This document shows, one piece after another, positions 23,457 through 38,130 of a DNA stretch of 64,000 bases. The position numbers were made by a program, and so were the translations under genes. Source of the stretch: Monilinia fructicola (lineage: Eukaryota > Ascomycota > Leotiomycetes > Helotiales > Sclerotiniaceae); the NCBI GenBank assembly GCA_008692225.1, contig VICG01000012.1, forward strand, positions 2,221,154 through 2,285,153, read 5' to 3'. The notes under the pieces are model-generated. The model worked only from the letters and a program-made list of their open reading frames with translations. It was not told the origin of the DNA and ran no database searches. Each line of letters opens with the position of its first letter. Position 1 is the stretch's first letter.

Positions 23457-23912
23457 CTAGTTACAGTTTTGCGCTGTGTGTAAGCGCTGATGGAATTTTG
23501 GACTCGAACGTTTAGAATCTAAAAGAGTGGAGAAAATGAATATCATCGAGTTCATCAAATTTATCGCTTCGATCCAACCACAACAATGCTCGACATTTGT
23601 ATGGCGAGATATCTCCTTTTCTATCATCGACTTCTCCCCAATGATGAGGTCGAAAGCTGGTTTGTGACTCGAATACCCAAGTCCCTTCAATAGAGTACTC
23701 TGCTTAGTGTAAATAGCTTTGGAACTAGAGAATTCATCTCGAGAGGTGATGTAGTCTTCGAAAATAGCACTATCCGATATGATACATAATTTACATTTCT
23801 TGAACTTGACTGTATTATTAAGCCCAAACAGCGCGCGTGACACATGCGATGCTTTGGTGAAAAATCGAATTCTGACGCCTTTGGGATTGCTACTTATTGC
23901 AAATGCCTTCAT
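23457..23912 (-). other. Orphan 151-codon open frame, function unknown
   Basis: Longest frame in a gene-poor stretch, on the minus strand. It is Lys/Ser-rich with an AFDLIIGEK segment that loosely recalls retroelement protease surroundings, but no catalytic motif is present. Broken open frames on both sides suggest it is part of something decayed rather than a complete gene. Confidence 0.2.
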
Positions 23913-25703
23913 AGATTCATTTGTTCTGTTTGGGTTGAGTTTAGATGGCTAAGTGTATTCCTTAAATTCGGAGTCTTCCATGGGCGCGGTCGCAAGCTGA
24001 CATCAATTAACATGCCTAATAGCTATCTACTTATTGATCTTCTTATTTCTACCATGGCTTTCTTCGGTATAAAGTTCTATAGCTTGCTGTACAGACTCGA
24101 AACCTCGATTTTTAGTTGTAACTTGACCAACCACAGTATCCTAAGATCAAGCCCAATACCAAAGTAACTTAAAGTTAAAGACTAGACTATAGATCTTCTT
24201 TTTATTGTAATTATCCTTATCCTTAAGTTCTTCTGATAAAACTTTGCAATACTCGCAGCAAGACTTTAGGTGTCGGAGGTTGATGATTTTGCCTGGACCT
24301 AAGGCTTATCCCCCTCGCTTGAAAATGAGCTAGCATTAGCGTAGGTTACAATACCCCTCTAGATCTTTTATTTTATGCTTTTCTGTTCTCTGCCACACCA
24401 TATACTTATCCTCAATTTTGTTTCGCCAAAACTTTGCATCACTCGCAGGGCAGTTTCTAAGCATCGATTTTCGATAATTTTGTTTGGGCATAAAGCACAC
24501 ACGGTCTTATTACAGACGAGTTGGCGCTAGCAATACGCCTTTCATCATTTTCCTTTTTCTCTTTCCCACTGCTACATTTATCTTCCTTTGAAAACAATCA
24601 TTATGGCCCAGGATTATTCTTAAATCTTGCAATATTTACAGGACCAGTCCAAACGTTCACATCTACCCTATCTCAGAAGATTATCAATGGATCGTTGATC
24701 CAAAAGACAGAAGCATGCATGGCCATATCAAAAACGATTTTGTCGTCCAGCACCAACTGTGTCTTGTCCACATACCAGAAACTAGAAGATGTTTATTTGT
24801 CTTGCATTGAGGGAAAACTGGCTAAATCTGCACTCGTGTTGACATGAACACGCGAGCTACTAAATTTCTATCTAATTCTTCTGACCATTAGGTCAAGTAT
24901 TTCGAGGTCACAACCTCGGAACTGCCCGAATGTTTGGGAAATATCTATTCTGATCACTGTGACTAAATTTCACTGGTAACAAAGTACCTTTTTTCAGGAC
25001 ATCAAACAACCTCTTGGGCTGAGGACAAGATATTAGAGCACAATATTCCCAAGGCCGCAAAGCCACTCCAATTCGGAAGACCGGGAACTATATTGGATGA
25101 CTCAACTTGGGGTTGTGAGGGAAGGGAGCTATATCAACTTTCTGTTCTGTACTGCTCTCAAAGTCTAGATTTAATGATACTTTATGTAGGAAAGATGTTG
25201 CTCGATACAGGAGACGCACTACTTGTGAAATGAGATGGTAGTAATACCAAATGGATTAGACTTAGACTGTTGGTTTACGTGTTCAGTCTCACAAGATTAC
25301 CTCCTCTACTCCCGCAATATAGCACTACTATAAACTCGGAATGATGGAAGAACATGGTAATTGAGACCACTAGGCCAGATATCAGATGATGCTTATCATG
25401 TGATGGTGGTGGTAGAAGTATGTATGTAGTAAAGAGCAAGAACCTGGCCGAAGTTGATGGTTTACATCTTCAAATATGGATAATTGAGTGAGAAAACAAT
25501 GAAGAATATGAATCTATAAAGATTTCTGATCTGGATCGGTAGTGGGTATTGATCATCATTTTTCACTCAAGTAGAGTAGGGGAGTGTTGATTCTGAGGAT
25601 GAATGGGTGGATGATAATGTAGAGAGCATGTACGAGTACTAGTAACTAGTAACCTACAGAGTATGTATGTGAGTGTATGTGAGTGTATATGTATATGTGT
25701 GTA

Positions 25704-25710
<7 letters not shown>

Positions 25711-25794
<84 letters not shown>

Positions 25795-25812
25795 TGTGTG
25801 TGTGTGTGTGTG
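25711..25812. repeat. (GT)n dinucleotide tract
   Basis: About 50 GT units with a single GGT interruption near 25,788, preceded by GTAT/GAGT variants from 25,665. On the minus strand it reads as a His-Thr open frame, which is an artefact. Confidence 0.95.
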
Positions 25813-26362
25813 GATGAAGGATATCTATGATTTTTGGTCGCCCTGACAATATTTAATCCTTAATCCTTGTAAGCGAATGTTTTCTGTTCTAGACTCTGGA
25901 TTCGTATTGTTGACAACAAATCTACTCCATATCCATATCCATATCCATACAGATAGACACACACACACACACATAATCTTACATACCTAGGTAGTCCTAC
26001 CTAGTAAGTCTTACATATACATACTCGCCCAATTTATTTTATTCTTCAAATAACCCTTGCCTACTCAACGAAAGATCAAATAAACCTTATAAACTCTTCA
26101 TAATCGATATCTCATGATTAATGCGACAACGATAACATGTTACATGGATCATTCAATCCATTTGTGATCACTTCATCAAGTCCTTAGAGAGTCATTCGCG
26201 GTTTCTATCATCATCTCTGCTCATTTGATCCCACTAGGGGCCGAACACACTACAGTCAGTACCTACTCCCGACGAAGAAAACACAACATACGATATCTGA
26301 AAACCAAGCAGGCAAGAATAGATACACAACGAATGCGACGCGTTGAACATTCGCGAGGAAAG

Positions 26363-29300
26363 ATGGCGGAGGGAGATGATTTCACTGTGTCGACTTTATC
26401 ATCGATTTCTGCAACGGATTCACGACCACAAAACAGCTCGACAGGATTCGGAAAATGAAGCTTTCACATTTCATAACATTGGAGATTTGATGACGAACGG
26501 AAATGGTCAATGATGATCCATGATCACATCTACGAATTCTCAAGCTGCTTTCGAGCAACACAACCAAATACAATCTTCCGATCCCACAAATTTATCCTCT
26601 TTACCTCATCCGACGGATAGCAGTGTACTCTATGCTCATAGCGACAATGACGATAACCGAAGTGAAGGCTTATTGAGCGCGATTGATGCAAAGGCAATGG
26701 AGCAACATTTGGATAATGTCGAATCGAGTTTTCTTCCGACTGTTTCACCAATAGGGATACGTGGGAAGGCTGGTGCTGATGATACATATTTATTTGATGC
26801 GAATCGGGATGGTGAAAAGTCCCCCACCAAGGAAACACAAACGCCCAAGAGAAATGCTACCAGTAGTGAAAGTCAGGGTCATGGTTCACCACCGACGCCA
26901 GAAGGTGCATACAAAACACCAGGTCCTGCCCCTCGATACTCCGTGCAAGTAGAACACCCCGATTCGGAACAAACTGGGAACACAACTTCTGCCCTCGAAA
27001 CCCTTTCGTCTTCACCAACAGCCGCTGCCGCCGCAAGAACTATATCTCGAGCAATGTCAATGGCAAGCATGGGGAGAACTTTGAAACAGCATCACAATCT
27101 CCCTCTCAATCGCAAGAACAATCAGATGAGGGGGATATGGAAGCGACACCAAAAAGATCCGCCCAAAATCTCCGTTCATTCGCCGAATCGGAGAATGAGA
27201 GTTCGAGCCTGCAACACGAATCATCGAATCGGAGCTCAAATCAACATTTGACGGTCGATGCTGGTACGACTCCAGGAGCTGCACTCTCTACACGCAATCC
27301 TTCTAGACCTAAATTTCTCCAAACTCGACACTCAAGTCAACGATCTTCTGTCTCTTCTTTTATTACCAACCCTGAGAATCATGATGAACGAATGGATCTC
27401 ACACTTGGTGCAGATTATGCTTTGCAATCTGGAGGTGCCGCTCCCTCGAGAGGGTTATCGCGGAGTGGGAGTATGACATTATCTAGGACTATAAGCTTGG
27501 GAAGTATGGCATCCGGAATTGACGAGAGTGCGGATTTATCTGGAAGGGTAGAAGGGCCCTTAGCCACCCTGACCGAAGAAGACCTAAATCGTGGAAGGAG
27601 TGAACAAACCAACTCTGCACCCGAGACCCCGCGAGCATCTAGTCGGCCCATGGATCCACCTACCGATACAATTATTGCACAGCATGTTCGCAGTGTTCAA
27701 GTGCCCGAATCGGTGGCTAAAGACTTTCGTACTAAGCACGGCGTGCATACCCCCAGCAAATCAGCAAGTTTTGCGGCATCTGCTCTAGGTCATCGAAATG
27801 GAAAGAATCTCACTTTGAAGGAACAGAGTAGTACAATTGAAAGATTATCGAAGGAGAACTTTGATTTGAAATTAAAGGTTATGTTTCTCAGCGATAGATT
27901 AGACAAGCTTTCAGAGGAAGGTGTCAAAGAAATGATTTCTGAGAATGTGGAACTCAAGACGGGCCTGGCGGTTATGCAGAGAGACAACAAAGCTCTTCGC
28001 AAAAAGGTGAAAGACCTCGAGAAACAACTCAATGACGAGGACCGACCATCTACAGCTCGTTCAGGAACATCTACGGAAGGAAGCCCGAGATGGTATCAGG
28101 AGGGCGCTTTCGAAAGGGAGGAGGAGCTCCTTTACCTAAGAGAAAAAGGTTGAGGAGTATGTGACGGAAATTGAAAGGTTGAGGAATGAAAGTCTTGCTC
28201 GGGAAAATGAGAAGAGGAATCTTGCCGATCTTGTTCGCACAATGGGGGAAAGACGAGGTCAAGACATTGAGACACGAGAAGAAATGGACGTTTGGAAAGA
28301 CCTTCTTGAGCAAGAGACTGCCCGCAGAGAGCAAAGCGATAATGAGATCAAAGCTCTTCGAGAAGAGATATTTCGAATGAAATCAGAGGCTACAGCAGCA
28401 GGCCATGGTTTGAATCATACTACCAATATTTACAATATCACGAAGAAACGTATGGCATCACCTTCACGATCCAAGTCTGAAATGTCTGATCGTACGCAAG
28501 AAGATAGGAATGGTACGTATAGTTCGGCGAGCACATTAGTTGATGAGATTCGGCGAGATAATGAGCAACTTCGACATGAAAATGCAGAGCTAAGACGAGA
28601 AGTTGGAGCACAAACATCAATGTTGACTTCCCGGAATCGCGAAAAAGAAAGACTTTACCAAGAAATTGAGGACTTGAAGCTTGGCCAGAGGAGAGGAGGT
28701 ACTTCGGTGGCCGGCGAAAGTATCTTTGAACGATCTGCATCACGAGCACACGAACGATCATCATCCAGGACAAGTGCTGGAACAAGGCAGATTGGCCTGA
28801 ATGAGGCTGAGCGTGAGGAATTCGAAAATAAACAAGCTGAGCTTCGGGACAGAATTAATAGCCTCAAGATCCACAATCAGGACTTACAGCGTGAACTTGA
28901 GTCGTGCATGGAAGATTTTGAGACTGCCGTTGAGCATAAGAAGGAAAGCTGAGGGCTTAGCTCAAGAATTACAAGAAGCTTTGGACATTGCCGAGAACGA
29001 TTTACTCACACATGCAAGCTGACCGGGATGAAGCACTTCAAGGCCAAGAAGAAGCCGAATTGATGTTTGAGTCATTACGCAAAGAAGCTCAAGAAGAACT
29101 TGATGGTTTTGCTGCAGAACAAGAAGAGGCTAACGCAGAAATTGAGCGCCTTCAGGCTGAAGTCGCCGATGAGAAAGAGAATTTCATTGCTCTCCAAAAT
29201 GAAATGAGAGAAATGAGTGACATTGTTGTTAGATTGGAGGATGACCATGAGAAAAAATCCAAAAAGATTCAAGAACTCGAGAGGGAATTGGATGAAGCCA

Positions 29301-31090
29301 ACAGAGAACTTGAGGAGATTGAGAAGAATTATGTTGAATCCAATGAAAAGGTCAATCGACTAAATGTTCAACAAGAATCTAGTCAAAACGAGATTGCATT
29401 CCTTCGAGAAGAACAAGATGGAGACAAGATTAAGATAGGTGATCTTGAGGCTGCGATTCGGAACTTGGAGCATGGCCTTCAGGAGGAGCAAGAACGCGCA
29501 AGAGAACTCGATGAACGTCTTGATGAGGAGAGGCATCAAAGAGAGGTTGTTGCTAACCAGGAAAAGCAAGAGATTCAGCAATTCGTGAATGATCTCAACC
29601 GTGAAGCAACAACCGCCAAGGATGAGGCTCGGAGATTACGAAAGAGTCTTACATCAAGGGAGGTTGAGGCAGCGGAATGGAAGCAAAGGCTTATGGAGCT
29701 TGAAAACAATCTCAGGGAAGCACTGGGTGATCTCAATGGTACCAGGTCAAGCTTATTGAATGTAAGTCTGTTGCAATTCCACCATCTGTCCATGGTCTGT
29801 GTGTACTAATTTCGATTGTAAAGTCCATTGCAAAGCTTCAACGCGAACTCGAAAATACCATTCGGGACCTAGATTCAAGCAAAGCCGCTCTTGCCGAAAA
29901 GGAACGTATGATCAAACAACGTGATGACCTCTTGGAATCGCATGCACTCGAATCACGCAAATTGGCAGATATGCTCGATAAAGAACGCCAGACTCATCGT
30001 CTAACCAAGAATCAGTATGAGACATCTCAAAAGACGTCTTCACACACTACTCGAACACTTTCGCAACAAGAATCCCGTGTGCTAGAACTAGAAGCTTCCT
30101 TCTCGTCAACAAGATAGAAAGGAAAAATTGCACAGCTAGAGAACAGTTTTAAGGAGCAACTTACTGAAAGGAATAACTTGCTATTGGGTTTGTGGGGAAG
30201 GTTGTCCAGTCTTTGCGGAACTGATTGGTCTCACAATAACTCGCTTATCAATGGTCGTGCTTTACCATCGCTCGAAGCTGTATCAACAATGTTCCCGGGA
30301 TTCTCGAAAAACCTTCTCGCTGCTGTCAAAACCATAGAAACTCTTGTTGGGGATTTCCGAGGTAGAGTCAAGGATTTGGATAGAAGGCTTTGGAAGGAAT
30401 ATTCAACGCTGGAGAATAGGTTTGAGATACAGACGAAGAAGTTGGATAGATTAGAGACATTGGCAAGGAGTGCGGTTCCATTTAATAGTATGGACAGCAG
30501 GGCAGAGGTCGTTAAGCTAAAAGACCTCAACCGTACTCTCCGAACCGAAATTTCAACCTTGAAAGCAGCGAACGAAGTTTAGAGCAGGTGTCTATGAGGC
30601 ATCAACATCACCTTCTCCATCAATTCCTACTGGCCCTCGGCGTCGAATCGATAACTCTAGATCGTCCACGATGACTCGCCATTCTTCTGCCTCCCAATGG
30701 TGATGCTGTTGCACGCACCGAGTCATCTCGTTCTGGTGCGACTTCCAATGCCATGTCTAGGCTAGAAGGAGACGAGGACTACAAGCCGGATCTGCGTTGG
30801 CAAGTTAGGTTGCAAGAACTAGAGTACAAGTTAAAAGCGGAGAGGGAAGCAAGGAAATTGGATCGAACAAGTGCGGCACAGCGTTTAAGGGAGAAAGATA
30901 GAGAAAACAAGGAACTGATGGAGCAGATGGAAAGAGGTAGAGCTAGGGAAGGGAAAAGTAAGGGTTAGGATCATCAAGAGGGGAAGCTCGACACGGGTTG
31001 GGAGATAGTACGAGGCTCATCAGCGTAGAGGAACAGGAATGGGAAAAGGGACAGGAATGGGATTGTAAGATTATGAGGCAAACGGTATAA
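26363..31090 (+). CDS. ApsB/Mto1-like spindle-pole or MTOC coiled-coil protein with CM1 motif, multiply frameshifted
   Basis: Starts MAEGDDFTVSTLSS at 26,363. A Ser/Pro-rich disordered N-terminus is followed at 27,800-28,030 by the centrosomin motif 1 region (LTLKEQSSTIERLSKENFDL, LKVMFLSDRL). Such motifs recruit gamma-tubulin complexes to microtubule-organising centres. About 800 residues of coiled coil follow, then a conserved C-terminal block (ERNNLLLGLWGRLSSLCG, KPDLRWQVRLQELEYKL). One clear intron lies at 29,762-29,823. The frame changes near 26,452 (A4), 27,067 (G4), 28,143, 28,940, 29,000, 30,578, 30,700 and 30,960. Stops interrupt it at 26,511-26,516 (two TGA) and 30,115 (TAG). Bridging them gives about 1,550 residues. 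Six shifts are +1. This is a conserved cell-biology gene, so sequence errors are as likely as true decay. Confidence 0.75.
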
Positions 31091-32980
31091 ATGGGCTGGC
31101 GTTCTTCGGCTAAAGCAATATCTTGGTGCAGCGCAAGGTGTGTCATGGTGACTGGGAAATTCGATATCTATAGGATTGATGACAGCTTTGGCGGAACCTG
31201 CGATGAACATTTGCCAGGTGATTTGAAGGGGTGTTTCGCTCTGGAGGTAGAATATAATGAATACGATCCATGTCTTATACCTTCGAAATTAATTGTGAAT
31301 ACGAAATGGTTTTTTTTTCAATTGAAATGAATATCGATGGAAATGAATCTATTAAGCTTACGACCATTTACATGCACAGTATTCGTTCACGACTTCATCT
31401 ATCCTACTGGTACTTTGATGCGTTGAATACTTTAGCAACAATCTCAATCGGTATTGTAAAACTCTTCTACCCAAGTAATCACAGCGAAAAAACACCAAAG
31501 AAATAGCTCAGCATGGCTATAATTATATATCGTCGGTAACACATATCTAACGCCCTCGACCTCCTGGAGATTAGACGAGATGCCGCGCAAGGAAATGTAA
31601 TCTTGCAAGTTTGGGGGTATCGATTTGACTGTAGAATTCTTAGGTAGATAGTAGTGTATGGCGAGAAATATGAGGAGATTGTGTTGATTTTGGCAGTGGC
31701 AGTGGCAGTGGCAGTGGTAGTAGGAGTGGGAGTGGTGGTGGGAGTGGGATTGTTAGTGGAAAACTATAACTGTAATGTGGAGGCGGGGATGAGGATGGTG
31801 ATGGGATGTTTGTAGATCTTGGAGCTTGGATCTTGGATCTTGAAAATGCTGAAACTTGTGAGATTAAGTTGATTAGCTTGATTATGCTTATGCGATTGGA
31901 GGATCATTGGATTGGGCGTTGTCAATTAACGAGTTTGGTGGGTTTGGTGGTTTAGAATAGATGTGATTTTGAGGTAGATGAGAGATGGGAGATGGGAGGT
32001 GGGAGATGGGAGGTTGGGGTTGAAAACGCTTGATATTGAGGATAAGAATGGGAAGGAGAATGGATAGAATGATGGTGCTGGTTGTTGGTTTTTGGCATTT
32101 TTTCTTTGGTTTGGAAATTTGCTTGGGTTTTCTTTTTTCTTCTTCCTCACCCCCGCCCCCCTTTTTGAATGTTGAACTGTAACCTCAAGTTTAGAAGAGC
32201 GAGCGGAGGGGGAGGAGGAGATTTCTCTATTGGTTATTTGTGTTTTCTTCTGCTTGCTCTGCTATGCTCTACTCTGTTGATTAGGTTGGGGCATAGATAC
32301 CTATTGACCTGTTGCATTGTATTGGGCTGCAAGAGGTATTGGAAAATGATACTGCGAAGGTTACCTTGATCATACTGTAGGTCCTTATGCATTTTTTGGA
32401 TGCATATATACATACAAGCAAGTACCCGCAATTCCTCGCTCGCAACAAGACAAAACCATCGAACCAATAATAAAAGTCCAGAACCAAAAGAGGCGTGACT
32501 AAGTTCTGATAGGTAGAACTAGCGTGTATGCATGCATGTCTGTGTGGCTGTCAGTCTGAAAACGCTTGGTTTTAGTTCTTTGGTGTGACGAGTGTCGGGA
32601 AGCTTGATTCTTGCATTGTTTTGGATTTAGGGGGAGAACTTGTGATGTTTTATAATACTATGATTTATGTGGTTCTATATGCGTGGTTAGAGAGTGCGTT
32701 GGGGGGAAGGGGGGGGGGGGGGGCTTTTGGATGCTTTACTGTGGATTTATTTGACGGGGTGGATGGAGGGATGGCAAGGCTTGGTCGGTTTTTCTTCTTT
32801 TATCGTGAGATGTTTGCTAATGTAAGCTCGGACTTGGAGGATAGTTGATTGACTTTTAGGTGGTTTGTTATTGACGGGTTATATACTTGGTATGTGTATG
32901 TACTGTATTAGGTAGGGAGGTATTTGCTAATCGAGTCGTAATCCATCGTGGCTTGAACTACTTGAACGGGGGGAGGGGGA

Positions 32981-33060
32981 GAGGAATGGAGAGGAATGGA
33001 GAGGAATGGAGAGGAATGGAAAGGAAAGGAAAGGAAAGGAAAGGAAAGAAAGGAAAAGGA
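32981..33060. repeat. Purine minisatellite (GGAATGGAGA)n / (GGAAA)n
   Basis: Four decamer units followed by about seven GGAAA-type pentamers. An all-purine strand that could form triplex DNA. Confidence 0.85.
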
Positions 33061-33434
33061 GATAGATGTAATGATTCATAACGAGTTGGGAGGAATAGGG
33101 GAAACGTTCACACAGAAAGAAAGAGGTACCGGTGAAGAACTGCCTCTTACTCACGTGATACTGACTGGCTTGCCACAGTAATGAATGTACTTGTGCAGGA
33201 TTGGCCAATCTAATTAGGAGTACAAAGGCCTTCCACAGTTATTAGAAGAGTGATTAAGAGGTATTGGCGGGTGGCAGCAGATGGACTCATACATGAATTA
33301 CCTAGGTACTTTCTAATATACTTTGCTCGTACAGTACGTACTGACGGGTTGGACGTATTTGAAGTATTGAGTACGAATGGTTACGAAGGACTAATATACA
33401 ACTTCAACGGAGTATAACTGAGTACTCCGTACAG

Positions 33435-33505
33435 TAGGTAGATGAGTAGATGAGTAGGTGGGTAGGTGGGTAGGTGGGTAGGTGGGTAGGTGGGTAGGTG
33501 GATGG
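33435..33505. repeat. (GGTGGGTA)n minisatellite
   Basis: Six near-perfect octamers, preceded by GATGAGTA variants, about 50 bp left of the inverted-repeat element. Confidence 0.9.
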
Positions 33506-33555
33506 CTAGGCACAGTAGATAATCAAGTGAGGGAAGAGTATATTATAATTGATAA

Positions 33556-34828
<1,273 letters not shown>

Positions 34829-35525
34829 ATGTGATTCGACATAGGAATATATCGAAATGTATCTTGTCTACGGAGTTTATGATATTATACAAGATATTTT
34901 ATAAGATATAATATTAATTAATATACACACTAGATACTTATTAAGGTTCACCTTATACACTATAATATAAAAATCCAAATGATAATTTCTGTAATTCTAA
35001 CAATCAACCAACCAAACCAAAATTATCCCTCCGAGGCTCCAACGCCCATCTACTTTGCCCCTGCATGAGATTTAATCATTACCTAGGTATCTATGGATCA
35101 CGCTGCCTTTTGATTAATTGAAGCAATATCAGATAATCTACAGCTATGGTGTGCCTCAGCCTCAATCTTCATTTTTCCATTCAACGTCAACGTCAACCTC
35201 AACGTCAAACCTCAACGTCAACGTCAAAGTCAACGTCAACAGATGGCATCCTTTATCAAATCACCATCTTAGAAAGCATTCCCAACATACCAACCTAGAT
35301 GTTACTTGCAATCTTGCAAGACCTCGGGAAGCATAATCATAAGCTACGGTCCTTAGCCTACCTTATCATCCATACCACTATATCAAGATAAAACAATCAC
35401 CAGAAAGTATATTATATTATCAACATCAAGATGAAGCCAATTGCGATGGAAACTTGAGATCTGATTACTGCACTTACTGCATGATCCCATGATTTCTCCC
35501 CTTTGAGTATGTTTGTGTTTCCGAG

Positions 35526-35610
35526 GTTGTGGTTGTGGTTGTGGTTGTGGTTTGTGGTTGTGGTTGTGGTTGTGGTTGTGGTTGTGTTTGTGTTTGTGTT
35601 TACTGTTGTG
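35526..35610. repeat. (GTTGTG)n hexamer repeat
   Basis: About 13 imperfect GTTGTG/GTTTGTG units. Confidence 0.9.
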
Positions 35611-36059
35611 TTTTTATGCTTCTAAAGTTGTGTTTGTGCTTGTGTACCTAGCCTAGCTTCCTTCCTTACTTGTGATTATACAGTCTGGTATATGAGGTGA
35701 GGTGATTTGAGGTGAGTTGAGGTGAGTTGAGGTGAGGTGAGTTGAGTATTCTGGGTATCGTATTAGCATCGCATCTCATCATCTCTGTGTCCCGATACTC
35801 TATGCTAATATTTAGATGGCGATGACTATAGCGATGAGACGACTAGGACTTTCCTAGAACCGTACATGATGAGTTATATGATTTACCAGAGATACTAAAA
35901 GTCCTTTACCCCGTCACCACCTTACGTACTCTCTATCTATCATCTACTTCAACCCATCTAATGTATGAAGATATACCAAACAAACTCTTTCTATCCACGA
36001 GCAAGCAATCACAATACATTCGTCACAAACCAACTGACCTGTATTTACTTGTATACTAG

Positions 36060-36170
36060 ACCAGCCCAACCAGCCAAACCACCTAAACCACTTAAACCAC
36101 TTAAACCATCTAAATCAGCCAAACCACCTAAACCACCTAAACCACCTAAACCACCTAAACCACCTAGTAG
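36060..36170. repeat. ACCACCTAA-type nonamer repeat
   Basis: About ten units of CCACCTAAA or CCACTTAAA; the last five are nearly identical. Confidence 0.85.
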
Positions 36171-36855
36171 AACCACCAGGGATTCCAAGTAAACAAGCTT
36201 CAAGGAAACAAAGTAAAATTGAAGATCATGAAGATCATTCCGAATCCATCATCATCTCTTAATCTATCTGGAGATTCGAGTATCAAATCTTTGATTGTTT
36301 CGCTCCACTTCATTCCTGGAGGATGTCCACAATTCTCCTCTTGGTCTTCTTCCATTCGTCACGCATACCCAGTCTCGCGTGGTAACTTGCAAGATACCAT
36401 ACATTCATTGGTTGGGTAAAGGGAGAGAGAGCGTGTGTGAAAGAGTAAATTGCCTACTCCGTGATACTCTCACTCTCTTCTCTGTACTGTACCCTCTCTG
36501 TGCCATAGTTAAGGTTACTATTCGGAGTCCCACAATCATTCCTGTACTCCTGTACTCGAGTAATCTACTCCGTACAGTACAGAGTATCTTTTCATTCTTC
36601 TTCCTCTCAGATCTCTTTCATGTGAGACTTTCTCAGCTCTTTCTTTTCTCTTTCGGTGTTCTTTTGCTCTCCCGTTCTCCTCCTCGGGTCGTCTTGAGAC
36701 TTTCCCAATATATTTCCCCTCCTCTCCTCCCTCTCCCCCTTTTCCTCTTTCCCCTCCCTTCTTCCCCTCCCCCTCCTTCGCCCATCGTATAATATCAATA
36801 ACAATCGGATATCAATTGGTTATGGAGTAAAGAACTTGTATTGCCTCCAAATTCG

Positions 36856-37136
36856 ATGTCTGCAAATTATTCGTCATATTCTTCACATTCTGTCAGTGAA
36901 TTTGACCAATTAGCTGTCATCGTTCTACAGCGCCGCACTTCTTAACTCACCTCTCCGTTTCCATCTTTGTTTTTTGTTTGCATCAGATTTCCCTTCAAAC
37001 AGAAAATGATGGTGGTTTATTTGATAAATTGGAATTACTTGGTGCTTATGAAATGATACCTGGTGTACCTAAAGAAGAAAAACAACCACCTCCAGCGCCA
37101 GCTACCTCCACTCCGCTCGAGCTTCATTACGCATAA
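36856..37136 (+). CDS. Small two-exon hypothetical protein (61 aa)
   Basis: Proposed exons 36856-36891 and 36987-37136 with a 95-nt intron (GTCAGT...GCATCAG, branch-like TTAACTC). The product starts MSANYSSYSSHS and continues ISLQTENDGGLFDKLELLG, AYEMIPGVPKEE, then a Pro-rich tail ending LELHYA. The second exon is fully open, has coding-like composition and a conserved-looking GGLFDKLELLGAYEM core. I know similar short fungal proteins but no function. The donor is not the commonest GTAAGT type, so the first exon is less certain than the second. A long pyrimidine-rich leader precedes it. Confidence 0.5.
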
Positions 37137-38130
37137 ATCATTACTTTTACACCAATATTATATATCTATATGTCTATTTGTCTATTCATCTCCCTAGTAT
37201 CCATCCATCTATCTTTCCTTTTATTCCTCCCTTCATTCATTGATTCAATCCTTATCGTATCAAATCAAGACTCCTCCTTCCTTCCTTCCCACCCAGTGCA
37301 CCTATCCAACATCTTTTTCTCGCTTCCCCCTCTCACCTCTCCTCTCCACCTGCTGCTCGATCTAATCAATGCTGCAACTGTCAACTCGGCATCCCTCCTT
37401 CTACGCTACTAAGCAGATACTAGAACAACAGCAGGAAGGAACGCATATAACCACCACTGCCGCCAAGACTGGGAACTACTTGATATGGATGGATAGCTTT
37501 TATATCTGATCTTGGACAACAAACACTTCTTTACCTCTTGATCTCTGGACCTCTGGATCTCTAAATCTCTAGATCTCTGGATCTCTTCATCTCTTCATCT
37601 CTTCATCTCGTCGTCTCTTACTATACCCTTCCAACAATCTACCTACATTCGTTTTACTTCAATTTCCCAATTCACCTACTCGAGTACTGCCACACACACA
37701 CACATACACATTCCCTCTCCCTTCTCTCTTTCTCTCTTGCTCTCTTCTACTCCTTCCTTTTTGTTTTTGCTATAAGACTTTCAAAACGTTCTTTCCAATC
37801 TTATCTTCAATTTCACGCCATCCTTACCCTTCCAAGGTTACTTCTCACCCTTACCGACTTTAGTTAAATCCCCCATTTGACTTTAACCTACCCGGCCCGC
37901 CCGCAACGCAACGCAACGCAATTTTATGCCTTCGGATCGTCGCGAGTTTCCAATCTCTACTGCACCCATCCATACTCGTTTCTATTCACGGTCCAGATCC
38001 TCTTTATATTCTCAAATATTAGGGAAAGCTTCTTGAACATTGACATTCCTTCTTCCATCGACTTTTTCTTCCATTTTCTTCCATTCCCTCTCTTCAGACT
38101 CTCTTTTATCTAGATTCAATTATTGAAAGA
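37137..38130. other. Long pyrimidine-rich promoter/leader region
   Basis: CT-rich throughout, with nonamer-like GATCTCT/CATCTCT repeats at 37,547-37,615 and short CA tracts. It leads into the glycosyltransferase start at 38,131. No gene is seen. Confidence 0.55.

Larger units (their letters stand above)
22491..26362. other. Gene-poor interval with relic-like open frames and the ApsB-like gene promoter
   Basis: No gene can be supported. Frames of 60-150 codons (22,886-23,107, 23,227-23,421, 23,457-23,912 minus, 23,844-24,167, 24,521-24,847) have no recognised domains and may be remains of a decayed element. The right part carries a long (GT)n tract and the upstream region of the coiled-coil gene at 26,363. 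Confidence 0.45.
31091..33555. other. Gene-poor interval with microsatellites
   Basis: No supported gene. Simple repeats: (GTGGCA)n-like 31,690-31,750, a G15 run at 32,709-32,723, (GGAATGGAGA)n then (GGAAA)n at 32,981-33,060, and (GGTGGGTA)n at 33,435-33,505. All open frames here come from the repeats or are short. Confidence 0.6.
34829..36855. other. Gene-poor interval with hexamer and nonamer repeats
   Basis: AT-rich DNA continues to about 34,985. Then come repeats in otherwise normal DNA: (CAACGT)n 35,178-35,241, (GTTGTG)n 35,526-35,610, (GAGGTGAGTT)n 35,695-35,748, and an ACCACCTAA-type nonamer array 36,060-36,170 that would read Pro-Lys-Pro but has no supported gene. CT-rich DNA at 36,600-36,785 precedes the next start codon. 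Confidence 0.55.

Noticed and set aside
25646..25849. Minus-strand open frame of His-Thr repeats
   Set aside because: It is only the (GT)n tract read in frame; no gene context.
36060..36170. Regular nonamer repeats considered as a CRISPR-like array
   Set aside because: Units are contiguous with no unique spacers, and the host is a eukaryote. It is a minisatellite.
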